Program-made: the position numbers and the translations under genes
Shown: positions 12,708 to 24,670 of the stretch, one piece after another
Layout: every line of letters begins with the position of its first letter
How positions within the stretch are numbered: the stretch's first letter is position 1
Origin: Sciurus carolinensis
Taxonomy: Eukaryota; Chordata; Mammalia; Rodentia; Sciuridae
Direction: 5' to 3'
Assembly (NCBI RefSeq): GCF_902686445.1
Contig: NC_062223.1
Coordinates: 58,243,998 to 58,307,997 of the forward strand
DNA: 64,000 bases
The notes under the pieces: generated by a model
Told to the model about the DNA's origin: nothing
What the model saw: the letters and a program-made list of their open reading frames with translations, nothing else
The model's database searches: none

Positions 12708-15700
12708 AATATTTTTTCTTGAAATGAGGTACTGGCGTTGCTGAGTATTTGGTTTCAGGATAGGAATTACCTGAATTTTCTCTTCTGATCCATCTCTCCA
12801 TAAGCTCTCCTGTATTCATCACTTTGAAATCTGATTTCCTAGAGAGAATGGCAATTTCTGCATGAATTTAAGGAACAAGGTGACGGTTCAGTGGTGTGTC
12901 CAGACACAACTGTTATGAACCCAATTTCACTGATTAACTTGCTTTTCAAAATGATTATACATTTAGTATCTGAAAGGTCTAAAAGTGGAAACAGATAGAT
13001 CAAAATGAAATAATTGAGGACAATTCCATGAAGAGACCATGCATAAAACCGGGAAGGACTAAGAAGTTCACAATGCACAGTAAAGCATCCTAAGCAATAC
13101 TGCAACATCATTTCTATTCTGGGTTTAAAGTGACAAGGGAAAGAGCAGGTGCCAAAGAGAGCAGCCATTACTGCAGCTACAACAGCAGGAGATGATGACC
13201 AGACAGAAGTGACCCTGCCATTGGCAATGCAGGACCTATGGGAAAATGCACTTTTTGTTCATTAGAGTATAAGTTTAGCTGCTCTAACAAACACCAATTT
13301 TCACAAAGTCTTAGCAAAAAAAAAAAAAAGTTTTTCACACCTGAACTAAAGGGTGCAACACAATCAGACATCAAAATTCCTTCTAACTTGCCACTCTACA
13401 ATCTCAGAAATTGTACCCTCATCCTTGCCCTTCATGGTTTCTGGACATATCATGATACCTGCTGGAGGAATGGGAAAACAGGAGCATCTACCTTCTATTA
13501 ATCCCATAAGCCAGGGATTGGTTACATTGCTTCTGCTCTCATCCTCTTTGTCAGTACCTAGTAACATAGGGTTATAAACACCTCAAAAAAAACTCAAAAC
13601 TATGGTCTTTTTAAAAATTTAACCCTCTTAAAATATTATGTGAGAGGGGAGAATTGATATTGGAGAAAATTCATAGTTTCTACAAACCCCATATCTCTCA
13701 GATTCTTCACTCACATGAAAATAACTTAAAAACTTCTCAAAAATAATGAACAACATAAGAACAGTGAGAAAGTTATAGAAACCCTTAAAGAACCAGTTGC
13801 TGTGTCCTACACCTGTAATCCCAGAGGCTCTGGAAGTTGAGACAGGAGGATCCTGAGATCAAAACCAGTCTCAGCAATTTAGTGAGGCTCTAAGCAACTC
13901 AGTGAGTCCCTGTTTCTAATTAAATACAAAAATGGGCTGGGATGTCTCTCAGTGGTTAAGTACCCCTGAATTCAATCCCCAGTACCAAAAAATAAAAATT
14001 GCTTAGGACCAGGAGCTGGCATTTGAATGACTCCTGTTGGTGTCATTTCAGAAAATTTGGGATCAACCACTTATTAGTATCATAAACTAAAGCAACCACT
14101 TCAAAAAAAAAGGAAGGAATAAAGAAAGAAAAAATATCCTGTTGTCTTTTAAAGCTTCAGTCTCTTGTATTTATTGAGGATAATAAAATAGATGGTCATT
14201 AAATAACACAGGTTGACTAGTGAAAAAAAACAAGCATGACTTATAAAATATTGAGCTTCTACTTTAAAGGAATCAAACACATCACACCCTAATGACAGCT
14301 ATATGAACTGTAAGTACCTGGAATGCAAAGAACACAGATTCTGGCTTTCCTCCCATGTCTTCTCCTGACCAATGAAGAATATGAAGCTTCTTTCTCTAAG
14401 ACAGCACATGATGGAGGCCATCACTTCTGTCCTGGATGCCTCTCCATCTTCGGAAGACATGCACCCTGTGTCCACCTGGAGGCCTCCTTCCCCTCTGAGT
14501 TTTCTGGATTCTGAAGGCACGGCTCCCTCTGTGAGACAACAATGGGCACCTGGAATATCTACTCCTAACTAACTTCCACCCACCTTTCTATTGTTCTTTA
14601 TTTGACTGGATTCTCTTTCCTCCATTTCTGGAATGTGTTTATGATAGATTTCATTTTCATCCATAATTTGTCCATCCTGTTACATAAAATGTGGGAACTG
14701 ATCCTCTGCTTTTCCTGCATCCATGTGGGATTAGCACACAGAGTGTGTGAGTCACAGGGACTGGACTGAGGGAAGAGCATGAGACAACACTGCAGATGAG
14801 GTCAAGGGTTAAAAATTCATCCTGTTTGTACTACAATTTCATCATCTATAAAATGGGAAAATACAAATTCTTGCTTGAAAGTTTTTCCAAAAGATTCAAT
14901 GATACAATGCCAGGTACATTCTCAAGCACATGCCATTTGTTTTTCACTCAGGTAGGAGCTTGTCCTTTGCCTCAGTTGAAATTTGTATGAGAAACTCACC
15001 TATTCAAGTCCTGAACTACTTCTTCAACACCTCACAGACACCTCCCAAAAACATTTCATTTCTAAAGCAACTGTGCTAAGAATCATGTGGATGAGAAAAT
15101 GAAGTACATTTCTATTGTACACACCCAAGAACACCACTTAATAGTCCTCCAAATACTCCAACACTTACCTCTCTCTTCAGTGGCACTCAGACCCCACATG
15201 GCTTATTTGTTTTTCAATGGTGTTGCTACCCAAGTCAGTTAAAATACACATCTCACTCCCATAATGGATAAAATGCTTTTAAGTGTTCAATAAAGTCATT
15301 TTGAAGCCTCACTTTAAATGTATTCAGTGCTCAATTTAATTTCTTTGAGTACACATAGGAATGCTAAACACACCCAGAACTTTCCACAAAAAGACTGACA
15401 ATCTGAAGTTTCTTTCATCTAACTTTTTATATATCTTCTAAGATCTTTTACTGTATTTTCATTAAACCAAAATCGTCACTATGGTTAGAATTCATTCATG
15501 CATTCATTGAATGAATATGAATACACAAGATGCTGCACATAGAACTAGATGCTGGAAATAGAAATACTGCTCTGTCTTCACTGAGACTCACATTTGAGCC
15601 ACTTCAAGTTCACCAGGCCAAGTCATCCTCACACCTGTCCAACAAAGAATGCGAATGCACATTCCCTTATGGGCTGTAAAACACGGTCTTCTGTTCCTAG

Positions 15701-16088
15701 GATGCAACATCTTTTAGTCATGGTGGTGTCATGGCCACCTCTACATTTTCTGAATTTCTGCACATGACAGAACATTTCTGAATGCTGCTCACACTCCGGT
15801 GGTTTGCTCCTTCACTCAAGCATGTTGGCTGGGGAGGTTGGGGATAGAATTTCCCATTCAATAGAGAATCTGCTCTTCGGTGCCCAGTACATGCTTTAGA
15901 AAGGGCCAGAAGTAGGTTTGTATCCAGGTTCCAGGTCTGTCTGGCTTTTAAGAAGTTACATTCACTCAGCAAACCTCTCTTTCCTAGATTTTTAACAGCG
16001 TGATAGTAAACCAAATGTAGCAGGATGGTCCTGAGAATAGTGGTCATGCACTAGATGCTCACATATGGTTTGTGTTCCCAGGAACAAC
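12708..16088. other. Unit A, region upstream of the MRGPR exon
   Basis: This is single-copy-like sequence that aligns piecewise with unit B (about 29225-34170) and, from 14930 on, with unit D (about 47600-49050). It contains one B1-ID SINE (13790-13999). The part at 14390-14560 is among the best conserved between A and B (partner 30830-30990), but no frame is intact in both. No gene is called. Confidence 0.55.
13790..13999 (+). mobile_element. B1-ID composite SINE (squirrel type)
   Basis: The left part is a 7SL-derived B1 body (CACCTGTAATCCCAGAGGCT, then GAGACAGGAGGATC). It is joined through TAAATACAAAAATGGGCTGGG to an ID half (CTCAGTGGTTAAGTACCCCT, then TTCAATCCCCAGTACC) and a short A-rich tail. 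This fused arrangement is the main clue that the host is a sciurid-lineage rodent. It is moderately diverged, so not a recent insertion. Confidence 0.85.
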
Positions 16089-16890
16089 ATGGAGGTTTCT
16101 CAGTCTTAACCCAAACAACCCAGTCAGAGGAATGAAAATCACCCTAACAAATGGAAAGGACAGGACCATTACTGCAACTTTTCTTATATTTTTTTATATT
16201 GTTGATAGACATTTAGTTTACTTATTTACTTATATGGGTTGCTGAGAATCAAACTCAGTGCCTAACTTTTAACAAGAACAATCTGATCCTGAATGTGGTG
16301 ATCCTCATCTTTTCCCAGGTTGTTCTGGCATGTAATGTGGTTGTGCTGTGACTTCTGGGCTTTTGCATACACAGAAACACTACTCCACCTACATCTTCAA
16401 CCTAACTGGTGTCTACTTCCTCTTCACCTGCTACAACATCATAGATTTCCTGCAGGTACTCATCAGGGATTTCTATCCCAACACTATCTTCCTCCATGAC
16501 TTTGTCACAGATCATATTCTGTACATTGCAGGCCTCAGCATGCTCAGTGCCATTAGTACTTAGCACTGCCTGTTCTAACTGTGGCCTATCTGGAACCACT
16601 TCTGCCACCCAAACACACTTCAGGTGTTATGCCCTGCTCTGTCTTCTCATTGCTTCTGAGCATTCTGAGCAGATATTTTAATGGATTACTGAATATAAAA
16701 TATGAAGATTATACAAAAGAATGCAAGGCCTGGTGTCTTGCAACTAATGTTCTCAATGCAATGCATCTAATATTTTTAGGTGTGAGTTTCTCTGGGTCCT
16801 CAGTGTTACTGTTGGCTAAGTTCTTTGTGGATTCTAGTAGATGCAGCTGAGCAGGCCTTATGTGAAAATTCAACTCTTGTATCAGTATTC
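16089..16890 (+). pseudogene. MRGPR (Mas-related G protein-coupled receptor) pseudogene, unit A
   Basis: MRGPRs are single-coding-exon rhodopsin-class receptors of sensory neurons and mast cells. Homology to the unit B copy runs from the first membrane segment to just past the fifth. Recognisable parts are a TM1-like segment at 16290-16350, the IHRNT..TYIFNL loop at 16365-16400, and LYIAGLSMLSAIST at about 16519-16560. Similarity fades after 16890. Lesions: a stop soon after the ATG at 16089, an antisense SINE tail at 16183-16262, TGA for the conserved TM1 Trp (16349-16351), a 1-nt deletion near 16380, TAG for the Glu of the ERC motif (16561-16563), and loss of TM6, TM7 and the tail. It cannot encode a receptor. 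The TGA and the 1-nt deletion are shared with unit D. Confidence 0.85.
16183..16262 (-). mobile_element. Tail of an ID-type SINE, antisense, inside the MRGPR 5' region
   Basis: Read on the - strand, this gives the end of an ID unit (GTTTGATTCTCAGCAACC) followed by an ATAAGTAAATAAGTAAA-type tail. It lies between the presumed start of the unit A receptor and its first membrane segment, so it also disrupts that coding exon. Confidence 0.6.
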
Positions 16891-18057
16891 CTTCCCTGAA
16901 GCCTGTACAACCTCTTTAAAAGATTGTTTAAGCCTGACTTTTCTAGTTTTCTTAAGTAAAAATGTTGATCAGAAAGTAAAATATCTCCATCCTAGTTGAC
17001 AACACCAGTAAACTTGTCAAGTTATCTTCCTCCTAATCTTTCTTACTAAATGTTATCACTTTTCAATTTTTTTCTGCAATGGAAATCCACAATTGTCTGA
17101 GTTTCTACTAGATATTGCAGAAAAAGAACAAACCAGAAATTTTGTCACCCAACAGCTTGAAGATTCAACATCCTCACCAATTCTCTACATTCGTGAAATC
17201 AAAACACTCATTACATCAAAGAGCCCTCATGCTACACTCTGACATCAAAGCAAAATATTCACTCCTAAAAACATTTTTAAATGGAGAACCTCCAGTTACT
17301 TAGACCACAGGGATTGTTCCACTCCTAATCCCACTACCCTGTTATTGAGCAAAGGATCACTTCCCTACAGCCAGCACACCTCAGCAGCCAGAACTTGAAA
17401 TACCTAGGGATGCAGGACCTTACATCTTAATGGGAAAAAGCACTTCACCTGGAGTCCAGTAACTTGTATTCTCAAGTTGATCACTGATCACCTGAGACCA
17501 CATGCCCATCCTGGGGAATTCAAGCAAGTAATGAAGTTACAGAATTGCACTGGTCTGATCTTAATGCCACAAGAAGTATGGCACAGAATAAATGTGCAGT
17601 GTTTAATATGGACTGATTGCAACTGCCATACTGATGAGGAAAGACTCACAAGTTAATATCTCTTTACCATAAGTATAAGCAGAAGCTGTTGTGATGCTCT
17701 TTCTGTATGTCAGCATAATAGACACTGAACTCAAATACTGTCACTACACCAATGCTGACCCTAAGAAAAGGTGAGATTTGGTTCCAGTGTCTGGGAGCTT
17801 ACTATAGAGTAGGGAAGAAGAGATTTCCTTATATACACAAAAAATGTAGGTACGACTGTTTCTAAAACCTTCCAGGATTCAAGATTATATGGGAAGAGAG
17901 AGGGAAAAGATCTCATTAGCAATTATGTATACATAGATGAGTGAATCTGGTATATATTCTTGAGATACTTAAAAGTAAAATCGAGACAGATTAGGAAACA
18001 TGCAAACACAAAACCAGTAAGTCTCATTTTTCCCTTCTTAAAAGCTTTAAAAAAGAG
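16891..18057. other. 3' flank of the unit A MRGPR pseudogene
   Basis: About 1.2 kb without a recognised gene or repeat. The open frame 17115-17303 (+) has no recognisable domain and is not called. Confidence 0.4.
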
Positions 18058-18398
18058 AGGATATCTGTTTCTTGGTAAGGCAGTTTTTGCTGCTTATTGA
18101 TCCCCTGCTGTTTACCTCATTTGTCTGCTGTGATCACCTGCAGTCTCCCAGCATATCGACGTGTTTTTTGAGTGCAGATTGCTCACTGTCAGGTGCCTAT
18201 CATCTGCCATTTGCCTGCCTCTCACCTGTCTATCGCCTGCCTTACACCTATCCATCACCCAATGCATGAGGTTCTCCTCCCCATTGTCCGACAACACTCA
18301 GCAAACTGATCGCCAACCGCCAGTGGAGCACCAGCTGCCTGCTGTTGTCTGGAAGTTCACTGTTACAGTACCTACAGGTTTGATTATACGCGACTGCC

Positions 18399-19400
18399 GC
18401 CATTTTGAGACAACAGCCAGGCCCTGTAGGACTCCTGACTCGACTGACTGAGGCCCGCCTCCAGGATCCCTCAGCCCAACCAATCACTCCCTGCTTCTGG
18501 GGCCCTCACATCGACTGACTGCTCCCTCCTGCCAGGACCCCCAGACCAACTGACTGTGCCCTATCACTGGGAACCCGGACCGACTGATTGCAACCGGCCT
18601 CCAGGATCCCACAACCACAACAAACACACCTGATTTCCAGGACCCCTGCCTACCCAAACACATCCTGCCTACAGGACCTCCTGCTGACCACGGCCACACC
18701 CTGAGCTGCAGCTCCCCATTTGCCAACACATTTCGAAGCCAGAGCAACCATCATGGATAATCCTGGAAGCCATAGCTCCAATCTTTAGGTGGGACAAAAC
18801 CCATCCTGAGACGCCTGCTGCAGGCTTGAAGCTCATTGACAGGTACCTCTCATGCATCAGGCTACTGAACTCTGGGAGGTTTCATTACTATATGGCTGTT
18901 ATACCGTAGATTTTCTTTTTTCTCCTTATTGAAAAAATTTAAGTTTTTATTTCATTACTTTCTTGTTCTCTTTTCCGTTTCTTTACCTGTTCCCTCAGAG
19001 TCTCTTTCTCCCTTTTTTGCATGCTAACATCCAATTTCTTTTGATTACACTCTCACCCTTTCTATTCTCTAGAACGTCTGTATATTCTTTTCTTATCCCA
19101 TTAACAGTCACATTATACATCCCTCTGCATCCTCTCTGTCCTCCATTTGAAACTGCAGACCTTATTGCAAATCTGTTTGTTTTACTGAAGATAATATTTC
19201 AACTCATTCTATTTATTATGACAATTTTGTTATTGTCCTCATAAGGGATATTTGGTCTAGGATTGCATAGTGTCTGAATTGGGCACTGCTAATATTGATC
19301 TCCCCTTAAAGAAAGGGTTTTGGAAACATATAGGGCCACTGTAAGCCTACAGGGGGACGTCTGCAATACCCCAGATCTGCACTGCTAGAGGGAAAGATAC
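18399..19400 (+). promoter_or_regulatory. L1 copy 2 5' UTR (internal promoter region)
   Basis: This is a GC-richer leader matched by 57271-58274 in copy 3. In L1s the 5' UTR carries the internal RNA polymerase II promoter. It begins with a GCCATTTTGAGA block that resembles the YY1-type CCAT core near the start of other L1 promoters (inference). It then has an array of degenerate units and a T-rich second half (18910-19250). Confidence 0.6.
18440..18710 (+). repeat. Degenerate ~35-bp tandem units in the L1 5' UTR
   Basis: About seven poorly matched units repeat the words CCAGGACCCC / CCAACTGACTG / CTCCCTGC at a spacing of about 33-37 bp. The same array is present in copy 3 at about 57300-57565. 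Monomer-like 5' UTR repeats are known in other rodent L1s. These units are short and worn. Confidence 0.55.
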
Positions 19401-20425
19401 ATGAACAACATGAAAAAACAAGGGAAGAAAATGATCCAAACTAATCTAGATTCTATATTAATAGAATCCAATGACAGTATGTTAGAAGAAATGTCAGAAA
19501 AGGACTTCAGATAATACATAATTAAGATGATTTGTGAAGCAAAGGATGAGATCAGAGAGCAAATGCAGGCAATGAATGATAATACCAATAAACTGAAAGA
19601 GCACCTGCAGGAAGCAATGGATCATTTCAACAAAGAGATAGAGATTCTGAAAAAAAAAAAAAAAAAAGCAGAAATCCTTGAAATGAAGGAAACAATAAAC
19701 CAAATTAAAAAACTCAATGGAAAGCATCACCAAAAGGCTAGAACACTTGGAAGACAGAACCTCAGACAACAAAGACAAAATATTTAATCTTGAAAATGAA
19801 GTTGCCCAAATAGAGAAGATGGTAAGAAATCATGAACAGAATCTCCAAGAACTATGGGACACCATGAAAAGACAAATTTAAGAATTATTGGGATTGAGGA
19901 AGGCACAGAGACACAAACCAAATGAATGAACAACCTATTCAATGAAATAATATCAGAAAATTTCCCAAACCTGAAGAATGAAATGGAAAATCAAATACAA
20001 GAGGCTAACAGAACACCAAATGCACAAAATCACAACAGATCCACACCAAGGCACATTATAATGAAAATACCTAACATTCAAAATAAAGATAGGATTTTGA
20101 AGGCCACGAGAGAAAAGCATCAGATTACATAAAGGGGGAGACAAATACAGATAGCAGCCAACTTCTCAACCAAGACTCTGAAGGCTAGAAGGGCCTGGAA
20201 CAACATATTTCAAACTCTGAAAGAACATGATTGCGAACCAAGAATCCTATACACAGCATAAACACCTTCAGATTTGAAGATGAAATAAAATCCTTCCATG
20301 ATAAACAAAAGTTAAAAGAATTTACAAATAGAAAGCCTGTGCTACAGAATGTTCTCATCAAAATATTCCACGAGGAAGAAATGAAAAACAACAATTGAGG
20401 TCAGCAAAGGGAGGAACTACCTTAG
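19401..20425 (+). pseudogene. L1 ORF1, copy 2, broken
   Basis: The start is the ATG at 19401, matched by copy 3 at 58275; the ancestral stop is the TAG at 20423-20425. The encoded protein would be the L1 RNA-binding chaperone: an N-terminal coiled coil (open frame 19527-19787, with EIEILKKKKKK), then an RRM-like core (ISENFPNLKNEME) and a basic C-terminal domain. Breaks: TAA at codon 38 (19512-19514), one extra A near 19706 that shifts the frame in the coiled coil, TAA soon after 20130, and TGA near the C-terminus (about 20396). The coiled coil contains an 18-A run (19650-19667) that is still in frame as six lysines. Confidence 0.9.
19650..19667 (+). repeat. A18 homopolymer inside ORF1 (copy 2)
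   Basis: This is a pure run of 18 A within the coiled-coil coding region, in frame as lysine codons. The matching place has 26 A in copy 3, 11 A in the unit A old L1 and 10 A in the unit C old L1. Confidence 0.95.
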
Positions 20426-20480
20426 AGAAAAACCACTCAAAGGAGAAACCAAGCCAACTTAAAAACCAAAAATAAGCCAA

Positions 20481-23400
20481 ATGACTGGGAATACAAATCA
20501 TATCTCAATAATAACCATGAACGTTAACTGCCTAAACTCATCAATCAAAAGATATAGACTGGCAGAATGGATTAAAAAGAAAGACCCAAGGGCTGGGGAT
20601 ATAGCTCAGTTGGTAGAGTACTTGTCTTGCAAGCACAAGGCCCTGGGTTCAATCCCCAGCACTGCCAAAAAAAAAAAAAAAAAAAAAAAGAAAAAAGAAA
20701 GAAATACTGCATTAAAAAAGAAAGACCCAACAATATGCTGCCTGCAAGAGACTCATCTCATAGAAAAACACATCCACAGACTAAAGGTCAAAGGATGGGC
20801 AAAAAACTACCATGTAAATGGACTCAGTAAAAAAGCAGGTGTTTCCATTCGTATATCAGATATAGTGGACTTCAAGCAAAAATTAGTCAGAAGGGATAAA
20901 GAAGGACATTTCATACTGCTTAATGGAACCATAAATCAGGAAGACATAACGATAGTAAATATTTATGCCCCAAACAATGGTGCATCCCTGTACATCAAAC
21001 AAATCCTTCTCAATTTCAGGAATCACATAGACCACAACACAATAATTCTGGGTGACTTTAACACACCGCTGTAACCACTAGATAGATCTTCCAAACAAAA
21101 ACCAACCAAAGAAACCATAGAACTCAATAACACAATCAATAACCTAGACTTAATAGACATATATAGAATATTCCATCCATCAACGAGCAGATTCACTTTG
21201 TTTCTCTCAACAGCACATGGAACCTTCTCGAAAATAGACCATATGTTATGCCACAAAGAAGCCCTTAGGAAATGCAAAAAAATAGAGATACTGCCTTGTG
21301 TTCTATCACATCATAATGGACTGAGAGTAGAAATCATTGACAAAATAAAAAACAGAAATTACTCCAACACCTGGAGACTAAATAATTTGCTATTGAATGG
21401 AACATGGATTAAAAAAACATCAGGGAGGAGATAAAAAATTTGTAGAGGTCAATAAGAACGACGATACAACATATCAAAATCTCTGGGACACTATGAAAGC
21501 GGTACTAAGAGGAAAATTCATTGCATTGAGTGCATTCCAGAAAAGAATGAAAAGTCAACAACTAAATGACCTAACATTACAGCTCAAAGCTCTAGAAAAA
21601 GAAGAACAGAATAACAGCAAAAGTAGTAGAAGACAGGAAATAATTAAAATCAGAGCTGAAATCAATGAAATTGAAACAAAAGAAACAATTCAAAAAATTG
21701 ACAAAACAAAAAGTTGGTTCTTTGAAAAAGAATACAAAATAGACAAACCTTTGGCCACACTAACAAAGAGAAGGAGAGAGAAAACTCAAATTACTAAAAT
21801 TCGTGATGAAAAAGCAAATATCAAAACAGACACCACTGAGATACAGAACATAATGAGAAGCTACTTTGAAAATCTGTATTCCAACAAAATAGAAACTACC
21901 GAAGACATTGCCAAATTTCTATAGACATATGCTTCTCCCAAACTGAACCAGGAGGACATACACAATTTAAACAGATCAATATCAAGCAATGAAATAGAAG
22001 AAGCCATTAAAAATCTAGCATCCAAGTAAAGCCTGGGACCAGACGGATTCTCAGCCGAGTTCTACAAGACCGTCAAAGAAGAACTCACTCCAATACTTCT
22101 CAAAGTATTCCAGGAAATAGAAAAGGAGGGTACCCTACCAAACTCATCCTATGAAGCCAATATAACCCTCATACCCAAACCAGGAAAACACACATCAAGG
22201 AAAGAAAATTTTAGACCAATATCCTGATGAATATAGATGCAAAGATCCTTAACAAAATATTGGAAAACCATATCCAAAAACATATTAAGAAAATCATGCA
22301 CCATGATAAAGTGGGGTTCATCCCTGGAATGCAAGGATGGTTTAACATACGTAAATCAATAAACGTAAGCCATCATGTCAATAGACTTAAGGATAAGAAT
22401 CATATGGTTATTTCAATTGACGCAGAAAAAGCGTTTGACAAAATACAACACCCCTTCATGCTCAAAACACTAGAAAAAATAGGGATAGTAGGAACATACC
22501 TGAAGATTGTAAAGGTTATTTATGCTAAGCCCATGGCCAACATCATTCTTAATGGAGAAAAACTGAAACCATTCCCTTTAAAAATGGAAACAAGACAGGG
22601 ATGTCCTCTTTCACCACTTCTATTCAACATTGTCCTCGAAACTCTAGCCAGAGGAATTAGACAGACTAAAGAAATTAAAGGGATACCAATAGGAAAAGAG
22701 GAACTTAAGCTGTCACTATTTGCTGATGACATGATTCTATATTTAGAGGATCCAAACACCTCCTCCAGGAAACTTCTAGGCCTCATCAATGAATTCAGCA
22801 AAATAGTAGGCTATAAAATCAACACACATAAATCTAAAGCAGTTTTATACGCAAGCAATGAAACATCTGAAAGGGAAATGAGGAAATCAACTCCATCTGC
22901 AATAGCTTCAAAAAAAATAAAATACTTGGGAATCAATCTAACCAAAGAGGTAAAAGACCTCTTCAATTAAAATTATAAAATGTTGAAGAAAGAAATTGAG
23001 GAAGACCTTAGAAGATGGAAAGATTCCCCATGTTCTTGGATAGGCAGAATAAATATTGTCAAAATGGCCATACTACCTAAAGTGCTATACAGATTCAATG
23101 CAATTCCAATTAAAATCCCAATGTCGTACCTTACAGAAATAGAGCAAGCAATCATGAAATTCATCTGGAAGAATAAGAAACCCACAATAGTTAAAGCAAT
23201 CCTTAGCAGGAAGAATGAAATAGGGGGTTTTGCAATACCAGATCTTCAACTATACTACAAAGCAATAGTAACAAAAATGGCATGGTATTGGCACAAAAAT
23301 AGACAGGTAGATCAATGGTACAGAATAGAGGATACGGACACAAACCCAAATAAATACAATTTTCTCATACTAGACAAAGGGGCCAAAAATATGCAATGGA

Positions 23401-24445
23401 GAAAAGATAGCCTCTTCAACAAATGGTGCTGGGAAATCTGGAAATCCATATGCAACAGAATGAAACTAAACCCCTATCTCTCATCCTGCACAAAAATCAA
23501 CTCAAAATGGATCAAGAACCTTGAAATCAGACCAGAGATCCTGCATCTTATAGAAGAAAAAGTAGGTCCAAATCTTCAACTTGTTGGCTTAGGATCAGAC
23601 TTCCTTAGCAGGACTCCCATAGCACAAGAAATAAAAGCATGAATCAACAACTGGGATAGGTTCAAACTAAACAGCTTTCTCTCAGCAAAGGAAACTATCA
23701 GCAATGTGAAGAGAGCCTACAGAGTGGGAGAAAATCTTTGCCACTCATACTTCAGATAGAGCACTAATTCCAGAATATGTAAAGAGCTCAAAAAACTCTA
23801 CACCAAGAATGCAAATAATCCAATCGATCAATGGGCTAAAGAAATGAATAGACAGTTCACAGAAGAAGATCTACAAGCAATCAACAAACATATGGAAAAA
23901 TGTTCAACATCTCTAGTAATAAGAGAAATGCAAATCCAAACCACCCTAAGATTCCATCTCACCCCAATTAGAATGGCGATTATCAAGAACACAAGCAACA
24001 ATAGGTGTTGGAGAGGATATGGGGAAAAAGGTACACTCATACATTACTGGCGGGGCTGCAAATTAGTGTAGCCACTCTTGAAAGCAGTATGGAGATTCCT
24101 TAGAAATCTTGGAATGGAACCACCATTTGACCCAGCTATCCCACTCCTTGGCCTATACCCAAAGGACTTAAAATCAGCATACTACAGAGATACAGCCACA
24201 TCAATGTTCATAGCTGCTCAATTCACAAAAGCCAGACTGTGGAACCAACCTAGATGTCCTTCAATTGATGAGTGGATAAAGAAACTGTGGTATATATATA
24301 TAGAATGGAATATTACTCAGCTATAAAGAATAATAAAATTATGGCATTTGCAGGCAAATGGATGAAATTAGAGAATATCATGCTAAGTGAGATAAGCCAA
24401 TCTCAATAAACCAAAGGACGAATGATCTCACTGATAAGTGGATGA
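20481..24445 (+). pseudogene. L1 ORF2, copy 2, with an in-frame SINE and several breaks
   Basis: The start ATG at 20481 gives MTGNTNHISIITMNVN, the usual ORF2 opening. The endonuclease region keeps LQETHL, NIYAPNNG and LGDFN. An ID SINE plus duplicated target adds 141 bp (47 codons) after residue 36 without breaking the frame. The first stop is TAA near 21073, where copy 3 reads TCA. Further stops or shifts fall near 21434, 21924, 22228, 22970 and 23642. The RT catalytic FADDM is intact (about 22719-22733). The C-terminal Cys/His motif has lost a Cys and the His-Cys pair ([17 protein letters not shown]). The ancestral stop is at 24443-24445. Without the insert the length fits the usual ORF2 of about 1,275 codons. 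Confidence 0.92.
20589..20710 (+). mobile_element. Young ID SINE (tRNA-like) inside the ORF2 endonuclease region
   Basis: The body 20591-20666 has a pol III A box (TAGCTCAGTTGG, 20602-20613) and B box (GGGTTCAATCC, 20645-20655), followed by 23 A and a mixed A-rich tail. It is flanked by ATTAAAAAGAAAGACCCA (20571-20588) and the same word with one extra A (20711-20729), a clear target-site duplication. It is intact and little diverged, so it is one of the most recent events in the window. It is a retroposon, not a working tRNA gene. Confidence 0.95.
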
Positions 24446-24670
24446 TGACACATAATGGGGGGTTGGAGGGGGGCAAGAATGGAGGAAGGAGGGACTGTAG
24501 AGAGGGAAAAGAGGGGTGGATGGGGTGTGGGGGAGGAAAAAATATCAGAATGAATCAAACATCATTACCCTATGTAAATGTATGATTACCTAAGCTGTTA
24601 CTCCGTGTACAAACAGAAACAGCATGTATACCATTTGTTTACAATAAAAATTAATTAAAATTTTTAAAAA
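24446..24670 (+). other. L1 copy 2 3' UTR, G-rich tract and poly(A) end
   Basis: Several G4-G6 runs lie at about 24456-24535, then AATAAA at 24643-24648 and a short A/T-rich end. It is almost identical in layout to the 3' UTRs of copies 1 and 3. Confidence 0.85.

Larger units (their letters stand above)
18058..24670 (+). mobile_element. LINE-1 copy 2, near full length
   Basis: Order seen: GC-richer 5' UTR, ORF1 (19401-20425), ORF2 (20481-24445, with a SINE inside), G-rich 3' UTR, AATAAA at 24643-24648 and an A-rich end. The 5' edge is uncertain. The part shared with copy 3 begins at the GCCATTTTGAGA block near 18399. A further 340 bp upstream with repeated CTGCC/CACCTG words is probably more 5' UTR that copy 3 lacks. 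A clean target-site duplication was not found; AAAAAGAGAG near 18051 and AAAAAGAAAG near 24673 are an imperfect candidate. Confidence 0.9.

Noticed and set aside
16402..16608. Antisense frame over the unit A receptor
   Set aside because: Shadow of the MRGPR coding sequence on the other strand.
18057..18070. Possible target-site duplication for L1 copy 2 (AAAAAGAGAG near 18051, AAAAAGAAAG near 24673)
   Set aside because: Imperfect and A-rich, so chance similarity next to an A-tail is likely. Not listed as a feature.
20591..20666. tRNA-like sequence with A and B boxes
   Set aside because: It has an A-tail and target-site duplications and cannot be folded into an ordinary tRNA gene context. 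It is an ID SINE.
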